Positions 22,862 to 34,278 of a stretch of DNA of 64,000 bases are shown here, one piece after another. The notes beneath the pieces were generated by a model. That model searched no databases, had not been told where the DNA came from, and worked only from the letters and a program-made list of their open reading frames with translations. Within the stretch, counting starts at the first letter, position 1. Each line of letters begins with the position of its first letter. Made by a program: the position numbers and the translations under genes. This DNA is from Alligator mississippiensis (lineage: Eukaryota; Chordata; Crocodylia; Alligatoridae), in contig NC_081824.1 in the NCBI RefSeq assembly GCF_030867095.1, positions 147,093,433 through 147,157,432 on the forward strand, given 5' to 3'.

Positions 22862-23133
22862 ACTAGATGGTTGTGGAGTCCTCCAACTTGGGTGTAAACC
22901 GCTCAAGCCTCTTATACGGCTAGCAAGCCAATCGCTAGCCGCCACGTGGGAATAATTTAGAACTGGCCAATAGTGGGACACAAATTTGCATGCGAATGGC
23001 GGGAACTCCTTTGCACCGGGGTTTTCTCTTTGCAACTGAGAAATGCACCCTGCAAAGAAAGCTCCTCGTGGCAGGAAATAATTTAGCGGTGCCGAAGCGC
23101 GCACACACAAAATCACACCCTTGGGTTGTGACA
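22862..23133 (-). repeat. 5' LTR (U3 part at least)
   Basis: It is 272 bp, beginning TGTCACAACCC at 23133 on the minus strand. It contains a CACGTG E-box, an octamer, two CCAAT boxes and a TATA box in promoter order. The true LTR may continue through the leader to about 22480, because the start site predicted from the TATA box falls only about 20 bases before the end of the repeated part. Confidence 0.82.
22911..22991 (-). promoter_or_regulatory. LTR promoter: octamer, two CCAAT boxes, E-box, TATA
   Basis: On the minus strand, in order, are ATGCAAAT (22991-22984), ATTGG (22971-22967), CACGTG (22948-22943), ATTGG (22932-22928) and TATAAG (22916-22911). Spacing suits a vertebrate RNA polymerase II core promoter with a start near 22885. 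In the 3' LTR the E-box has become CACATG. Confidence 0.65.
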
Positions 23134-24167
23134 TTCTACACCCTTGGCACTGTTGGGAATATCTGTTTTTGAGCCCATCCTGCCCATAGGACTCTATTCG
23201 CATGCACCAGATCTGGAAATGTGGCAGTGAACCACTCTGGGGCATCCCCTGCTGTGCAGGGCATCCTTGGAATAGTTTCAGTGGTGCATTTCTGGGTTCA
23301 GCACAGGTGAGTGGGAATTGGTGAGCAGGGTCTGCTCAGGAAAAGGTGCCCCAGCCAGTGCCGGGGTTGCTATGAATTCATATACCCTGCCAGGAAAACC
23401 AATGCAAAACAACCTACTTCAGCAGCTGCAAAATGAGCTGGGTACCTCTGCCCCCTCCATTTTGACTTGAGAAAGATCCCTAGGGATACTGAATACACCC
23501 AGAAACAATCCAGACTGGCCACTATGTGCCTAACTCCTGTCAGGAGGAGCTCTATTGAGAGACAGGCACAGAAAGAATGCATGCCACTCATTACAAATTG
23601 GAGTCAATGCCACCCATCAGTAGCTCCCAAGACTGCATTATGCATTAGTCATCCATTTTTTAACCCATGACTATCTAATGGAAAATGCATAAGCAGTCCT
23701 GAGAGCAAGGATGAGGACCTAGGACTGCCTTCTCCCCAGGGGAGTGTCTCCTTACTGGGCTACAGAATTAAACTCCTTTTATTGCTTTTTCTCCTTCTGG
23801 CCTTATGTCTTTGCATTTTGCTGCCCAGAGAACTGGCACCAACAGGGGGTTAGAGGGACCTCAACCCATACTTTTCTTTAGATTGGTTATTAGGGCATGC
23901 TCCAGTGAAGTGGGAAAGGTAGAGTCAAATTATTTCTGCCTGGAGGGGGCCTGTGATTCAGATCTTCCACTTAGAATTTCCTAGTCTACTAACTAGGTTA
24001 TTGGGCAAAAAGGTGGGATCCAAAGCTTGCCATGTTCATGTGTGAACTAGGGGTGCTGTGTTTTCTACTGGACTCAGTGCTGCTGCTAACAGCTAGAGAC
24101 TACTCTCCTCTGAGCGCTCTGGTGATGGGGGCATTCTGACTATTAGCAAAGTGCCTACATGTTAGAC
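23134..24167. other. Unassigned sequence right of the LTR element
   Basis: No gene seen. The first bases, ttctacaccc, do not duplicate the left flank, so no clean target duplication is visible for the LTR element. Confidence 0.4.
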
Positions 24168-24640
24168 ATACTGAGAGCACTACATGTGCAGTTTAGCACA
24201 TAGCAATAAACTCTTGTGCAGTTTGCTCAAGAGTTTATTTCTTCTGGGTGCAATGTTTACACATGTGCCCAGGACCACAGCACATTGAGCGGGGGTGGAG
24301 CAGCCCTGGCTGGCAAGGAGTGTGGTGGGGTCAGCCTGCCAGTCTGGGGCTGCGTCACCCCAGCTCAATGTGCTGCAGAGGAGCTGGCTTGGGCACGAGG
24401 GTGCTATACTGCAAGGCTAGCCCCAGCCAGCCCCAGTCACCATCTATATGTGCGTTTTGATGCATGTAACTACTCCACTGTAGGATAGTACTTGTCCTGA
24501 ACATTTCTATCCTGCAGCAGTGTTAATTAATTTAATGCACCTTAATATGGGTGTATGTGGAGATGGTGACACTTTACTGCGGAGCTAATTAGTCAGCTCC
24601 ACAGTAAAGTGCACACGTAGATGTACCCACTGTTGCCTAG
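24168..24640. mobile_element. Foldback-family miniature element with GC-rich body
   Basis: Left edge 'CTGAGAGCACTACATGTGCA'; right edge in reverse 'CAGTGGGTACATCTACGTG'. Just inside the left end lies the foldback AATAAACTCTTG...CAAGAGTTTATT (about 24206-24239). Inside the right end lies CACTTTACTGCGGAGCT paired with AGCTCCACAGTAAAGTG (about 24569-24611). The same architecture, with different sequence, occurs at 37.1, 45.2 and 48.6 kb. Confidence 0.68.
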
Positions 24641-24859
24641 ATGGAGACAGAAACAATATCAATTTGGATTTGGCCTTACATATAGCAAGCAAAGGAGGGG
24701 AAGGTTCTCTTCATGGATCTTTTTGCACAATGGGAAAAGGAAGACTGAGTAATTCTCAAGGAGCACTAATGTGAGCGAGTGTATCCAGTTCTGAATCTAA
24801 ACCCCTCAGAGATGTACTCTAAACATTTGCCTGGAATTATTCCTGTGAACCATGTAGAC

Positions 24860-25073
24860 CAGTAAATTTCAATCATGTTTCATTTGCAGACCCCTAAAAA
24901 ATTTTGAATGGAGGTACAGACCCCTTGGGACATTTCAAATGGAGGTGCAGACCCCTTTGAACCGCAAGTGTGGGTTTTCACACACTTTTGATTGATCATA
25001 GTCATTTTTACAGACCCCTTAGATATAGTCTGTGGACCCCAGGGGTCTGCGGACCACAGTTTGAAAACCACTG
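24860..25073. mobile_element. hAT-type non-autonomous element (214 bp)
   Basis: The left end reads CAGTAAATTTCAATCATG and the right end in reverse reads CAGTGGTTTTCAAACTGTGG. The flanks atgtagac (24852-24859) and atatagac (25074-25081) match at 7 of 8 positions. Internal 'gcagaccccttt' repeats point toward both ends, typical of this group. Confidence 0.85.
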
Positions 25074-25309
25074 ATATAGACAGAACCATCTATAAACCAC
25101 ATTTTTTAACAATATTTTTGACCTGCTATTTATTTTGAAACAAGGAGCTCCCTTTGTCAAAAGAAACTGGAGGAGTAGGATATGTTTTGTAGATATATGG
25201 GGCCAAACTGAAGTGTATGTTAGCCCGTTTACACTCAGGCCTACTTGCAATTACTCTCTTTACATGTAAGAGATCTGTTTTGGTTTAATATGACCCAGAG
25301 GCAAATGCA

Positions 25310-25492
25310 CTAGATTGAGATGCAGACTACCTGTGTGATAGTCCTGGCTCTGCTATTGGTCTCTTGGGAGACCCTGGGCAAGTCACTTCACTGCCTCATG
25401 CCTCCATTTCTCCATCTGTAAAATGGGTATAAAATATAACTTTCCTTTGAAAAGCCCTTGAGATCAATGGATGTAAAGTGATAGTATTATTG
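25310..25492 (+). mobile_element. MIR/CORE-SINE fossil
   Basis: The order of phrases matches the mammalian-wide interspersed repeat class: 'gagatgcagactacctgtg', 'cctggctctgct', 'accctgggcaagtcactt', 'catttctccatctgtaaaatg', then 'atgtaaagtgatagtatt'. MIR-type CORE-SINEs are known across amniotes, so this is an old insertion. Confidence 0.8.
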
Positions 25493-25706
25493 ACTTACAA
25501 CCTAAAGACCTAGAATGGAGTGTAAGTCAAAGTATTCCCTTCCCTATTTCAGCTTACATATTTTTTCTGATATATTCTACCAGTGTGGAGTCCCTTATAT
25601 GTAGATAGTATAAATATATTGAAATTATTGAATTATTGAATTTGGTCCCATTAAGCTAAGAAAATAAATATGTTTGCATGACCTCTGATTTCTAAAAAGG
25701 CAAAAT

Positions 25707-26035
25707 CCCATAGTTTCATAGTAGCTAGGGTCAGGAGGGACCTGAACCGATCATCTAGCCTGATCCCCTGCCACAGGCAGGAATGAATGCTGGGTTCACA
25801 AGACCCCAGACAGGTGATCATCCAACCTCCTCTTGAATTTGCCCAAGGTAGGGGCGAGGACCACTTCCCTGGGAAGTTGGTTCCAGATTTTGACCACCCT
25901 AACTGTAAAATATTGCCTTCTGATCTCTAACCTAAACCTATTCCTAAATTCTCCATTTTTGCTGGTAGTTTTCTCTCCATTTTGAGCACCTTTTGAACTT
26001 ACAGTTTTCAATATGAAGAAACAACACCAAAACTC
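25707..26035 (-). pseudogene. CR1 LINE 3' fragment
   Basis: The minus-strand translation near 26038-25796 ends '...RLEIRRQYFTVRVVKIWN' followed by 'LPREVVLAPTLGKFKRRLD', the C-terminus of CR1 reverse transcriptase as seen at 54.6-54.7 kb. The 3' untranslated tail follows to about 25707. Severely 5'-truncated. Confidence 0.85.
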
Positions 26036-26970
26036 CAAAAGAAAGATCTGTATGGAGTGTCCATCCCAACATTAAATTGATTGGTTTGGAAATCTCACAA
26101 AACAGCCTGTACACATGAGATTCTCATCCTGAGTTTTAACAAATTATTATTAAATAATGATTAACATTATAATGTATGGCTGTTAAGGAGAAATATATTT
26201 ATCTTTGCCAGGTTAATTTTGTTAAAAATAATTAAAATTCTGTTTCCTCCAATAAAATTTTGCAGTAGTGACAGGCTAGTGAGATTAGGTGCAGTGAGAA
26301 TGATCCCAATGGATAGGGGATGGAGGATTAGTTCATAATAGCTCATCTCTTTTCAAGACAGTTGTGTTCTGGAAAACCATTAACTAAGGGAGGATTTAAA
26401 TGTAAAACATTAAATAATTCAGACCATAGCTAAGACCATATTTGGGTCTCTAAAACCATGTATGTAGTACAGACTAAAATTTTACACTGAAAATATTAAT
26501 CTAATGCAGTAAAACTATACCAGAAAAGTTAAGAAGTGACTCTCTCTTCCAGGGTTAGCTAATTTCATGGATCAGGAGACACACTGCAAGGTTTTAACAC
26601 TGCAGAATCATTTTTACAAGCCTGTTAAACATTTCCTTGCATATGACTAAGTCTGTACTGTAGTAATATTATTGTGTTGCTAATGAGAAAGGTTTGCTAG
26701 TGTTTTATGTAAATAATAATTAATAAATAGTGTTTATAGGGTGAAGGCGAATATACTAGGATTTTATATTTTTCCCAGAATTAACATGGAGTGCTAGGTG
26801 TTGCAGGGCTATATAGTGCTATCCAAAAAAAGGTCCACAAAATACAATAAAAACATTAGCTTTATATTTTGATATAAATGGACAAGATCATTGTTTTTAG
26901 ATAAACTCTATATAATGCATTCTCCTCTTTGGTACTGCAGGCTATATATCAGATGAGAAGAGAATATTTT
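26036..26970. other. AT-rich sequence without recognised gene
   Basis: No exon or repeat identified. Confidence 0.4.
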
Positions 26971-27365
26971 CATAGATTCCATAGACATTAGGGGCTGGAA
27001 GGGACCTCATGAGATCATCAAGTCCAGCCCCCCTGCCATAGGCAAGAAGTTTGTGGGGATCAAATGATCTCAGCAAGATAAACATCCAAATACCTTCTGA
27101 ATGAGTCCAGAGTAGATGCTCTCCAGGGGCAGTCTCTTTCAGACCCTGGACACATGGACTGTGAAGAAGATTTTCCTTATGTTCAATCTAAATCAGCCGT
27201 CTAGAAGGTTGTGGCTGTTGGACCTTGTTATCCCTTGGGGTGCTCTGGTGAACAACTGTTCTCCCAGGTCCTGATGCACCCTCTTATATACTTATAGGCT
27301 GCCACCAAGCCCCCGCTGAGTCTTCTCTTCTCCAGGCTGAAGAGTCCCATGTCCCTCAAGGGGAG
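26971..27365 (-). mobile_element. CR1 LINE 3' fragment
   Basis: The plus-strand text 'catagattccatagacatta' and 'ggaagggacctcatgagatc' is the reverse complement of a CR1 tail. The rest follows the 3' coding end of the copy at 10.6-11.1 kb, including 'cttatatacttataggctgc', so these two are close subfamily relatives. Frames are broken. Confidence 0.85.
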
Positions 27366-29100
27366 GCCTAATGTCAATGTGAATTGAGGCCACTGGCATG
27401 GTACAGGCTAAGGCCCTGAATGGCAGCCTTCATCCTTATGCTTTGTCATTTTTATGATGACCAACTAGCATGTTGACCAAACAGCATGTTGCTATTTTAC
27501 TATGTATATTAATATTTTTTCACTTTCTATCAAACAATCAAATGACCACATCACCTAACCAAAGACCCACACACACACATTTTTTTTCTGTAACAGATCT
27601 TTATTTAAATGAACGTCACCGCTTCTTTAGACAAGTTTGAGAGTTTTGCAAGGAAGCCATTTTGCTGGGCCCATTATCTGAAGCATGGTGTTTCTACCCT
27701 ATAACTTAGACACAAAAATTTGGCACTCGGACAGCAGCTACATTTTCCTTTTCTTTCCAGGAGGCTTAACAGAAATAATTGGTGGATTTTATATTCAGAA
27801 CCTGTAGCAGGACCTAAGGCACTAGGTATAGCCCTCCTGGCCTGTCTATACTCTAACACACTGGTTGCTGTAAGGGCTAGTTTCATGACTGCCTTTCTCT
27901 CCTATAGCCACACTCATGCCTCACAGGTGTTCATGGTCATCACTTAGGTGGGGTACTTTGTCCCCAAGCCAATGACAGGCCACCTCAGGCCTCTATGCCC
28001 TTGTTGGAGCCTCGGCCATCCCTGCCTCCACCCCTTTGCTCTAGCAGGGCCCTTTTCCTAGGCCCACTACCCTGGACCTGGCTTCTGGGCTCTAGTCCTG
28101 GTTCTCACCCTCTCGGACTCTGGTTTCCATCCTCTTGGGCTTCTGGCCCCTGGCCCTGGTTCTCGCCCTCTCAGGCTATAGCCTTAGCTCTCTAGGTTTC
28201 GGGCTCCCTCTACCACCTTTCCTGGGTTAGGTTTAACCCTTCCCAGTTGCTGCCTGTCATCATCTTGAGCCTAGCCCAGGCAGGGCTCAAAGCACCCCTG
28301 CACTCTTTGAACACCACTGTGATCTGCGCCCTGCCCCCAGCTTGCTCAAGCCCCCACGTGCCTTTCTGGCACACTGTGACCTCCTCCTGAGTCCACCAGC
28401 ATAAACTAGAACAAAAACATAAGAGCCCCTGGCTGTAACTAAACTCTAAGTCCTCTGGCTGTACAACAAAACCCTCCTTATCCTGGGTCTTTGCCCCTTG
28501 CAAGTTCTCCATTCCTTACTTGCAGTTCCTAGGTGTAGCAGTATCTCAGTTGGTCACTCAGCTACAGCCATCTCATTTCAGAGCCCTTCCTCCTACAGCC
28601 TGCAGGGTCAGACTCCTCTTGCCCTGGCTCAGGTCTTTGGTTTGTATGCCTCCTAAACCCTGGCCCTTCTGGTCAAGTGGCTTCCCAGCCACCCTCAGGA
28701 GTTTCCAGTTAGGGCCCAATGACTAGCTTCCAGGGCAGCTTACAACTGCTGCTTTGGTTGTGTTAGCCGTGCCCTTGCTGACCAGGCAGAGCTCTGCCCT
28801 ACTGTCCCATTGCAGAGCAGTTAGCCCTGCAATAGGCACTCACAGTCTCTGGCCCCTGACTACCTATTTCCCTGCAGCCAGCTTATCGAGGACAGGGTTT
28901 TCCACTACCTGGGAAAATCTCTGCATCTGCTTGCCCCTTAAAGTAACAGGGCTCCTCTGGCTTCTTGTTATAGTCTCCTAAAATATATTGGGTTAAGGGG
29001 TCAAACAAGGGACAAAAATGTGAAGATGCTGCTCCAAGCTCCACTTATATGAGTCACCAAAGTGCTACTTCGCTCCGGGTACTATGGGGAGCCATTCCAA
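27366..29100. other. AT-rich, then GC-rich unclassified sequence
   Basis: From about 27.96 to 28.98 kb the plus strand is C/T-rich, with recurring 'cctggttctcrccctctc' phrases near 28.09-28.18 kb. This looks like decayed repeat or LTR material. Near 29.04-29.05 kb the minus strand has CATATAAGTGG, TATA-like, but I see no supporting gene. Confidence 0.35.
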
Positions 29101-32100
29101 ACGTGTGATCATTTTGTGCCCTCTAGGCCACACTGAGCTTCTTTGAGCTTGACTCCCTGTTTATGAGCTTGAATATTCTCATGGACTCTTGCTCATCTCC
29201 TTGGGCTTGGTTCTTTTGGCTAGAGTTGAAAAAAGGGAAGCAGACTGCTTTCAGGAAGCTGCGTGCCACTTCATAATTGTGGAGGCAAATTTGCGGCTAG
29301 AGATCATTTGCAAATAAAAGCCCACCAAATGTTTTCTCTTTCTCCTGCCCCTATCATCTATGTCCCAAAATCAGTCTGGCTGCCCTTAAAAGGGAACTGT
29401 GCCATGCTGGAAAATGCTAAATTGGGGACATGTGGCCCAAATCTGCTTTTGGTATAAGGAGTAGAGGAGTTATGTTTTAAAGCAAAATGAAGAGGACCAG
29501 CCATCCCTTTCAATATGTATATATGAAGAAGGCAGGGTAGCACCTGAGCAACTACCTGGTTCAGAGAGGCATAAGCTGTGAAAGCTTATGGAAAACAAGG
29601 GATTTCAGGTGTGAGAGTCAAATTGAAATTAAAATGTTAGTAAGGTAGCCAGATTTAGAGATTGAAATGTGAACTTTGCTGAAATACAAAGTGTATTTGA
29701 ATTACTAAGTTCCACTTTAGGCATACTGAATCCATTACACTGTGTTGACTGAAGGACCTTAAAATGAGTTAATTATTTCAGTGAACCAAAACAATCATGT
29801 CAATCATGGCATTGCAACATGACATCATGTTTTGCTACAATGTGATGATGTAATTATGGTCTTAAAAGATCTCTGAAACACTCCTTTGAAAAACATGGCT
29901 GTTAAAAAAAACATTAAACACTGAGAAATTAATTCCACCAAGATCTTTTAATATATTGGAACCTTGTGTTCTCTTCTACTAAGTCAAAAAGAGCACAGCT
30001 ATTCCCACATTTAGCTTGCATACTTCAATCAGCTTATTTAATGAGACATCTTGCCTGTGAAGCACTGAGAGTGACTAAAAAAAATTGTGTGTCCTGAGAT
30101 GGGAAAACTAGGAATTAAAAATAAAGTTAATTCATTTAGAAAATCAGATAATCTGCAGCTGCAGTAGTTACTCTTGACTTAAAGTAATCAACGTGGAGTT
30201 GAAGTGCAACCTCTGCTATTTATGTGATATATTTAGTGATGGTCAGAGGATTTGTGACTTATAATATCAGTGATAGGCAGGTTAAAGAACATGTATGCAT
30301 TCCCTATCACCATCACTGTGCTGGGGGCTGAAAGTCCTTTCTGACCTGTGATGTAAGTGAGGTAGAGACACATGCAGCCATAGCATGGTTTGTAATCTGG
30401 CTCTACCAATCAGATCACAACAGCTGGCTAGATCTCCTCCAGATTACCTCCAGAGAGGGCTGGTGGGTTTAGGAAAAGCAGAGTATTGGAATCAAGGTTT
30501 GTCATGCTGACATAAGTGGAGAATTTTGTTTTGCAGAATTTCTTTTTGAACATAAAGCCAAATCCTCTGCTGGTTTAAATGGGCTAAACTCTAGTAAAGT
30601 CCAGAGGTCTGCACCCATTAAAGAATGTGGCCTCCTTTCAAAATATATATATGCATGCAAGACAGTACAACTTTATTTTGTCCAGCATCTTTCACATAAA
30701 CATTACCCTGAAATGCTTTTAAAGAAGGGGCATCAACATATAGACCACAGCCAGATCTTGCCCAAGGAACCATGACATCTGGCTTACACTGCTGCTGGCT
30801 TTGCAAACCAGAGACAGGTCTAGTTTTGACCCCTGAGATGCCCCATGGTCCAGATCCAGCCCAGGGGCCAAATGTGTTTAACACATTTGCTTTAAAGTGA
30901 TTTTTCTTCTTTCTGTCTTCTTTAAAGGACTGGACAAAAATTCAAGTGATATGACAAGTGGTTGTGGCAATGAGATACTAAATCTGTTCCAAATGACAGG
31001 TTTTACAGTGGAGAAGGTTGTCACAAAACATCTGAAGGGGTGCATGATAGGATGTATAGATAACACATATTAGACTATCTGAGTTAGCTGGAAGGGAAGT
31101 GGGTTTGTGTGACTCCAACATACAGGGTCTAATTTGACTCTTCATTTTAAAAAATGGTGATACATTCAGCTGCTTCAAAAGGTTAGGTGCCCAACTCCTA
31201 TTAAAAGTTAACGAGCTTTGTGCCCCTAACTCCCACAGAATCTCCCCCCAAATTAAGAATGGAGGCAAATGGTTTACAGTCTCTCCATCGCTTCAATTCA
31301 AGGAAATGTGAGGGGCTCCTGATTAGGGTGAGCTAAGGATGACTTGGCTTCAAATTCTCTTGTTTTTGGTGGTCTAAGTCACTGTGACAGTTTTTGGTGT
31401 GCAAGTGATTATTAGAGACAGGGCATTCCCATGCCAGACATTCTTATTAATGCCTGTCTAATGCTGGAGTGAATATCAATTAGTCACTGAATCTGTCCTG
31501 AACAACAATTATGTTTAGTGAATAATTGTGTGCCCTATGGTTATCCTTTTCCCCTTCCTTTTCTCTAATGTGTTCTTGCTAATTGAGGGTCTTGAGAAGA
31601 ACTCTTGCAGCCTATATATTATGTGGATGCAGGTGGGGAGGAAAGAGCTGGTGGAAAAATGAAGGGGGTGTTTTAGGGAGTTTGTAGTACAGCTAGTTTT
31701 TACCATTTGTTTAATCTATTACTAAGAGTCGTTTGTCAAACTGTTGCTGCTGTTCCTGCCCCTCCTCTCCCTGATCACAGTGATGAACAGCCTGGGAAAA
31801 AAATACCCATTTGCCAAAGGATCAGCAAAGAGGAAGAGTTGATGATAATGGTCACAAGAAGTGAAGGAATCATGCATGGATCAGTTCACAGGACACAAAG
31901 GTTTCTACACACATTGCACCCAGGAAATTAGTCTGACTAACACCAGTTCTTATGGAGAGTGAACACCGTCACCCCAGGATGACTTGTTTGATTTAGTGAC
32001 GGTGAGTAAGTCTGGCCGTTTTCCTCACCTGGGTCAGAGGTGCACTTTACCAAGCCAACACACCCAATAGACTTTGATTGCCATTGAGAACTCTGCTCTA

Positions 32101-32165
32101 TTAAGGAATGAAGAATATCAGGTAAGATTGGACATATCTCCCAATCTGGAAAGAGGCAAATATGA
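29101..32165. other. AT-rich sequence without recognised gene
   Basis: No exon identified. The text near 30.84-30.87 kb, 'gtccagatccagcccaggggc', resembles hAT termini but has no clear partner or target duplication. Confidence 0.4.
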
Positions 32166-32169
32166 GACA

Positions 32170-32410
32170 CAGAGTGCATGTCTACTCATGCATTAATGTG
32201 CTGTAATTACAATGCATTAAACTTAGTACCTATAATAATGGGTACTAATGTAATGCACTGTAAATTCTGGCACACTTTTTTACATGATGCTAATGCACAA
32301 TAGATTCATCGTATTGTGCATTAACGCATTAGCATGGCTTTTACTGTGACATGCTAATATGCAGTAGAATAAGTCTACTGCGCTACTAGCATCTCATGTA
32401 GACACACCCA
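32170..32410. mobile_element. Foldback-family miniature element
   Basis: The left edge CAGAGTGCATGTCTACTCATG and the right edge in reverse, CACTGTGGGTGTGTCTACATG, are related inverted termini. The internal text is a run of 'gcattaatg'-like inverted segments. No coding capacity. Confidence 0.68.
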
Positions 32411-32610
32411 CAGTGTATGATAAAGATCCAAACCAAAGGATACAGAGAAAATATTCATGGAGAGAATTTCAAATAATTTAGGATAGGTAACTAAAAGCTC
32501 AATCTCGTGGCTATTTACTCCTGATGTAGAGTATGGTCATCACTTAAACAAGCAGACATCAAGTGTGCATGGAATTCAAACCCATGGGTCAAGTTCTGCT
32601 CTGAGTTCTG

Positions 32611-34050
32611 GCAGACAATGTTCTTTGGGTAAATACGATATCTTTTATTAGACCAACTAAAATAGTTGGATAAATTCTTTGCAAGCTTTCAGGTACAAAC
32701 ACCCTTTGTCAGGCTGGGGAAGCATCTGCAGTTGTTTTGTGCTCTTCCTGGATGGGATAGAAGCCATAAACCAGTATGCAAGAATGCCAGTCAGTGAAAA
32801 TGCAAACTGAGGCAGTCAGTGGGTGAGAAACAGGTGGGAGTGGGGGGAAGATATAGATCTGGTGATAAAATGTAGCTGGTAAATAGTAGAGTGGTTACCT
32901 GGGGTATCAGATGTTAGGCAGGTTATAATGTGTCATAAATCCAATGTCTATATTTAGTTCATGATTTTTGTATCCGGTAGGTTGATTAAGTGAAATTTGT
33001 AGTCTCATCTGCAAAAGGTGTTTTGTAAATTCCCTTTGAGGATTAGAACTGAGAGATGGGAGGGAGAGTGGTTTTCTTGTGAGAAATGTGCCCCCACAGG
33101 TAATTGGGTATTTTTGGCTTTGATAGATTTTTGGTGTGCATTCATTCTGGTACACAGGTGTTGTTTGGTTTCTCCTACATATTTTCCATCCAGGCATTCA
33201 GCGTAGTGGATAAGCTATATTACATTTCTGGAGGTGCAGGTGTAAGATCCAGGAATGGTGATGGTTCTGTTGTGGGGCATAGTAATTGTAGGGATGGTGG
33301 AGATATGTTGGCAGGTTTTACATTTCTTGTTGTGGCATGGTCTGAATCCATTCGATGTGTTTTGGGCTGTAAGAAGTTTGCTACCGGTGATGAGGTTAGT
33401 GAGGTTCAGTACTTGTTTAAAGGCTATGATGGGTGGTTCTGGGAAGATCTCTTTGAGAATTGGGTCTTCTTCTAGCATGGGTTGCAATTGTTTGAGGATT
33501 TTCTGTATAGGTTCAAGGGAAGGATGATATGTCATAACTAGTGGTGTGCAGTTCATGGGAATTTTCTTTCTGTACTGCAGCAATTATTTACGTGGCATCT
33601 GGGTGGCTCTTTCAAAAAGTGTGATCTCTCTCTGGAGTGTCATTGTTGATTGAAAGCCCTTTTGAGATCTGTGCAGTGATGATCATGGGTGTTCTTCTCA
33701 GTGCAGATTTGGTGGTATTGGAGAGCTTGGCTTTATATTACAGCTTTCTTGGTGGGTTTAGGGTGATTACTGGTTCTGTGCAGACATGCATGTTGGTCTG
33801 TGGGTTTCTTGTATATGGTGGGTTGTATTTTACCATTCTGAATAGTAATCATAGTGTCTAAAAAGGAAATGTTAGTGTTGGAGTATTCAAGAGAGAGTCT
33901 GATGGAGAGGTGATGATTATTGAATTTTGGATGGAAATCAGTCTGACACTGCAGGTGTCCAAATGATGAAGATATTGTTGACATATCTTAAGTATAAGGG
34001 TTTGATGGTGCAGTCCTTGAGGAATTTTTTTCTAGGTGGCTCTAAGTTCT
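32611..34050 (-). pseudogene. Penelope-like retroelement: RT C-terminus plus GIY-YIG endonuclease, dead
   Basis: Minus-strand translation from about 34050 gives, in order: the RT active-site region RYVNNIFIIW (33983-33954); 'NTNISFLDTMI' and 'IYKKPTDQHACLH' blocks typical of Penelope-like RT motifs; a linker with 'TYHPSLEPIQKILKQL'; a Cys pair CHNKKCKTC; and a GIY-YIG-like nuclease segment VIYLIHYAECLDGKYVGET (about 33222-33166) with a following 'TRMNAH'. The order RT, Cys knuckle, GIY-YIG is the Penelope-like architecture. The usual YVDD box reads YVNN, so both catalytic aspartates are lost, and frames shift several times. The tail 'ttggtctaataaaagatatc' lies at about 32660-32635. Strongly 5'-truncated. 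Confidence 0.85.
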
Positions 34051-34278
34051 GTTGGTTTTCATTTTTAATAACTCTATTAAACCAGTAGAGTTACTTTGGC
34101 TTTTCTTTCTTAGGAGAGTAGACTGCCTTCATGTTATGTGTTTATCATAGACAACTACACATGATGAACCACGTTTAAATGCTTCCCATCAGGAGGAAAA
34201 ACAAGTTAGACAGAAAGGGCATTTAGGACATAAATATATAACATCTGCAAGAAGAGGAACATTTTTTAGAAAAAGGTA

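Larger units (their letters stand above)
19881..23133 (-). mobile_element. Gag-only LTR retroelement (non-autonomous, retrovirus-like)
   Basis: Two direct 272-bp repeats, 19881-20152 and 22862-23133, differ at 7 positions by my count, five of them G/A transitions at or beside CpG. Each starts on the minus strand with TGTCACAACCC. A purine tract abuts the left copy, as a polypurine tract should abut a 3' LTR. Between the repeats lies a promoter-proximal leader with hairpins, one Gag-like frame (22372-20597) and about 435 bp of non-coding sequence. There is no space for protease, polymerase, integrase or envelope. The element could only move with enzymes supplied by a relative. I could not find a convincing primer-binding site. 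The LTRs may be longer than 272 bp, with the 3' copy truncated. Confidence 0.82.

Noticed and set aside
33018..33861. Several plus-strand open frames over the Penelope-like element
   Set aside because: They are antisense shadows; the recognisable RT and GIY-YIG motifs are all on the minus strand.
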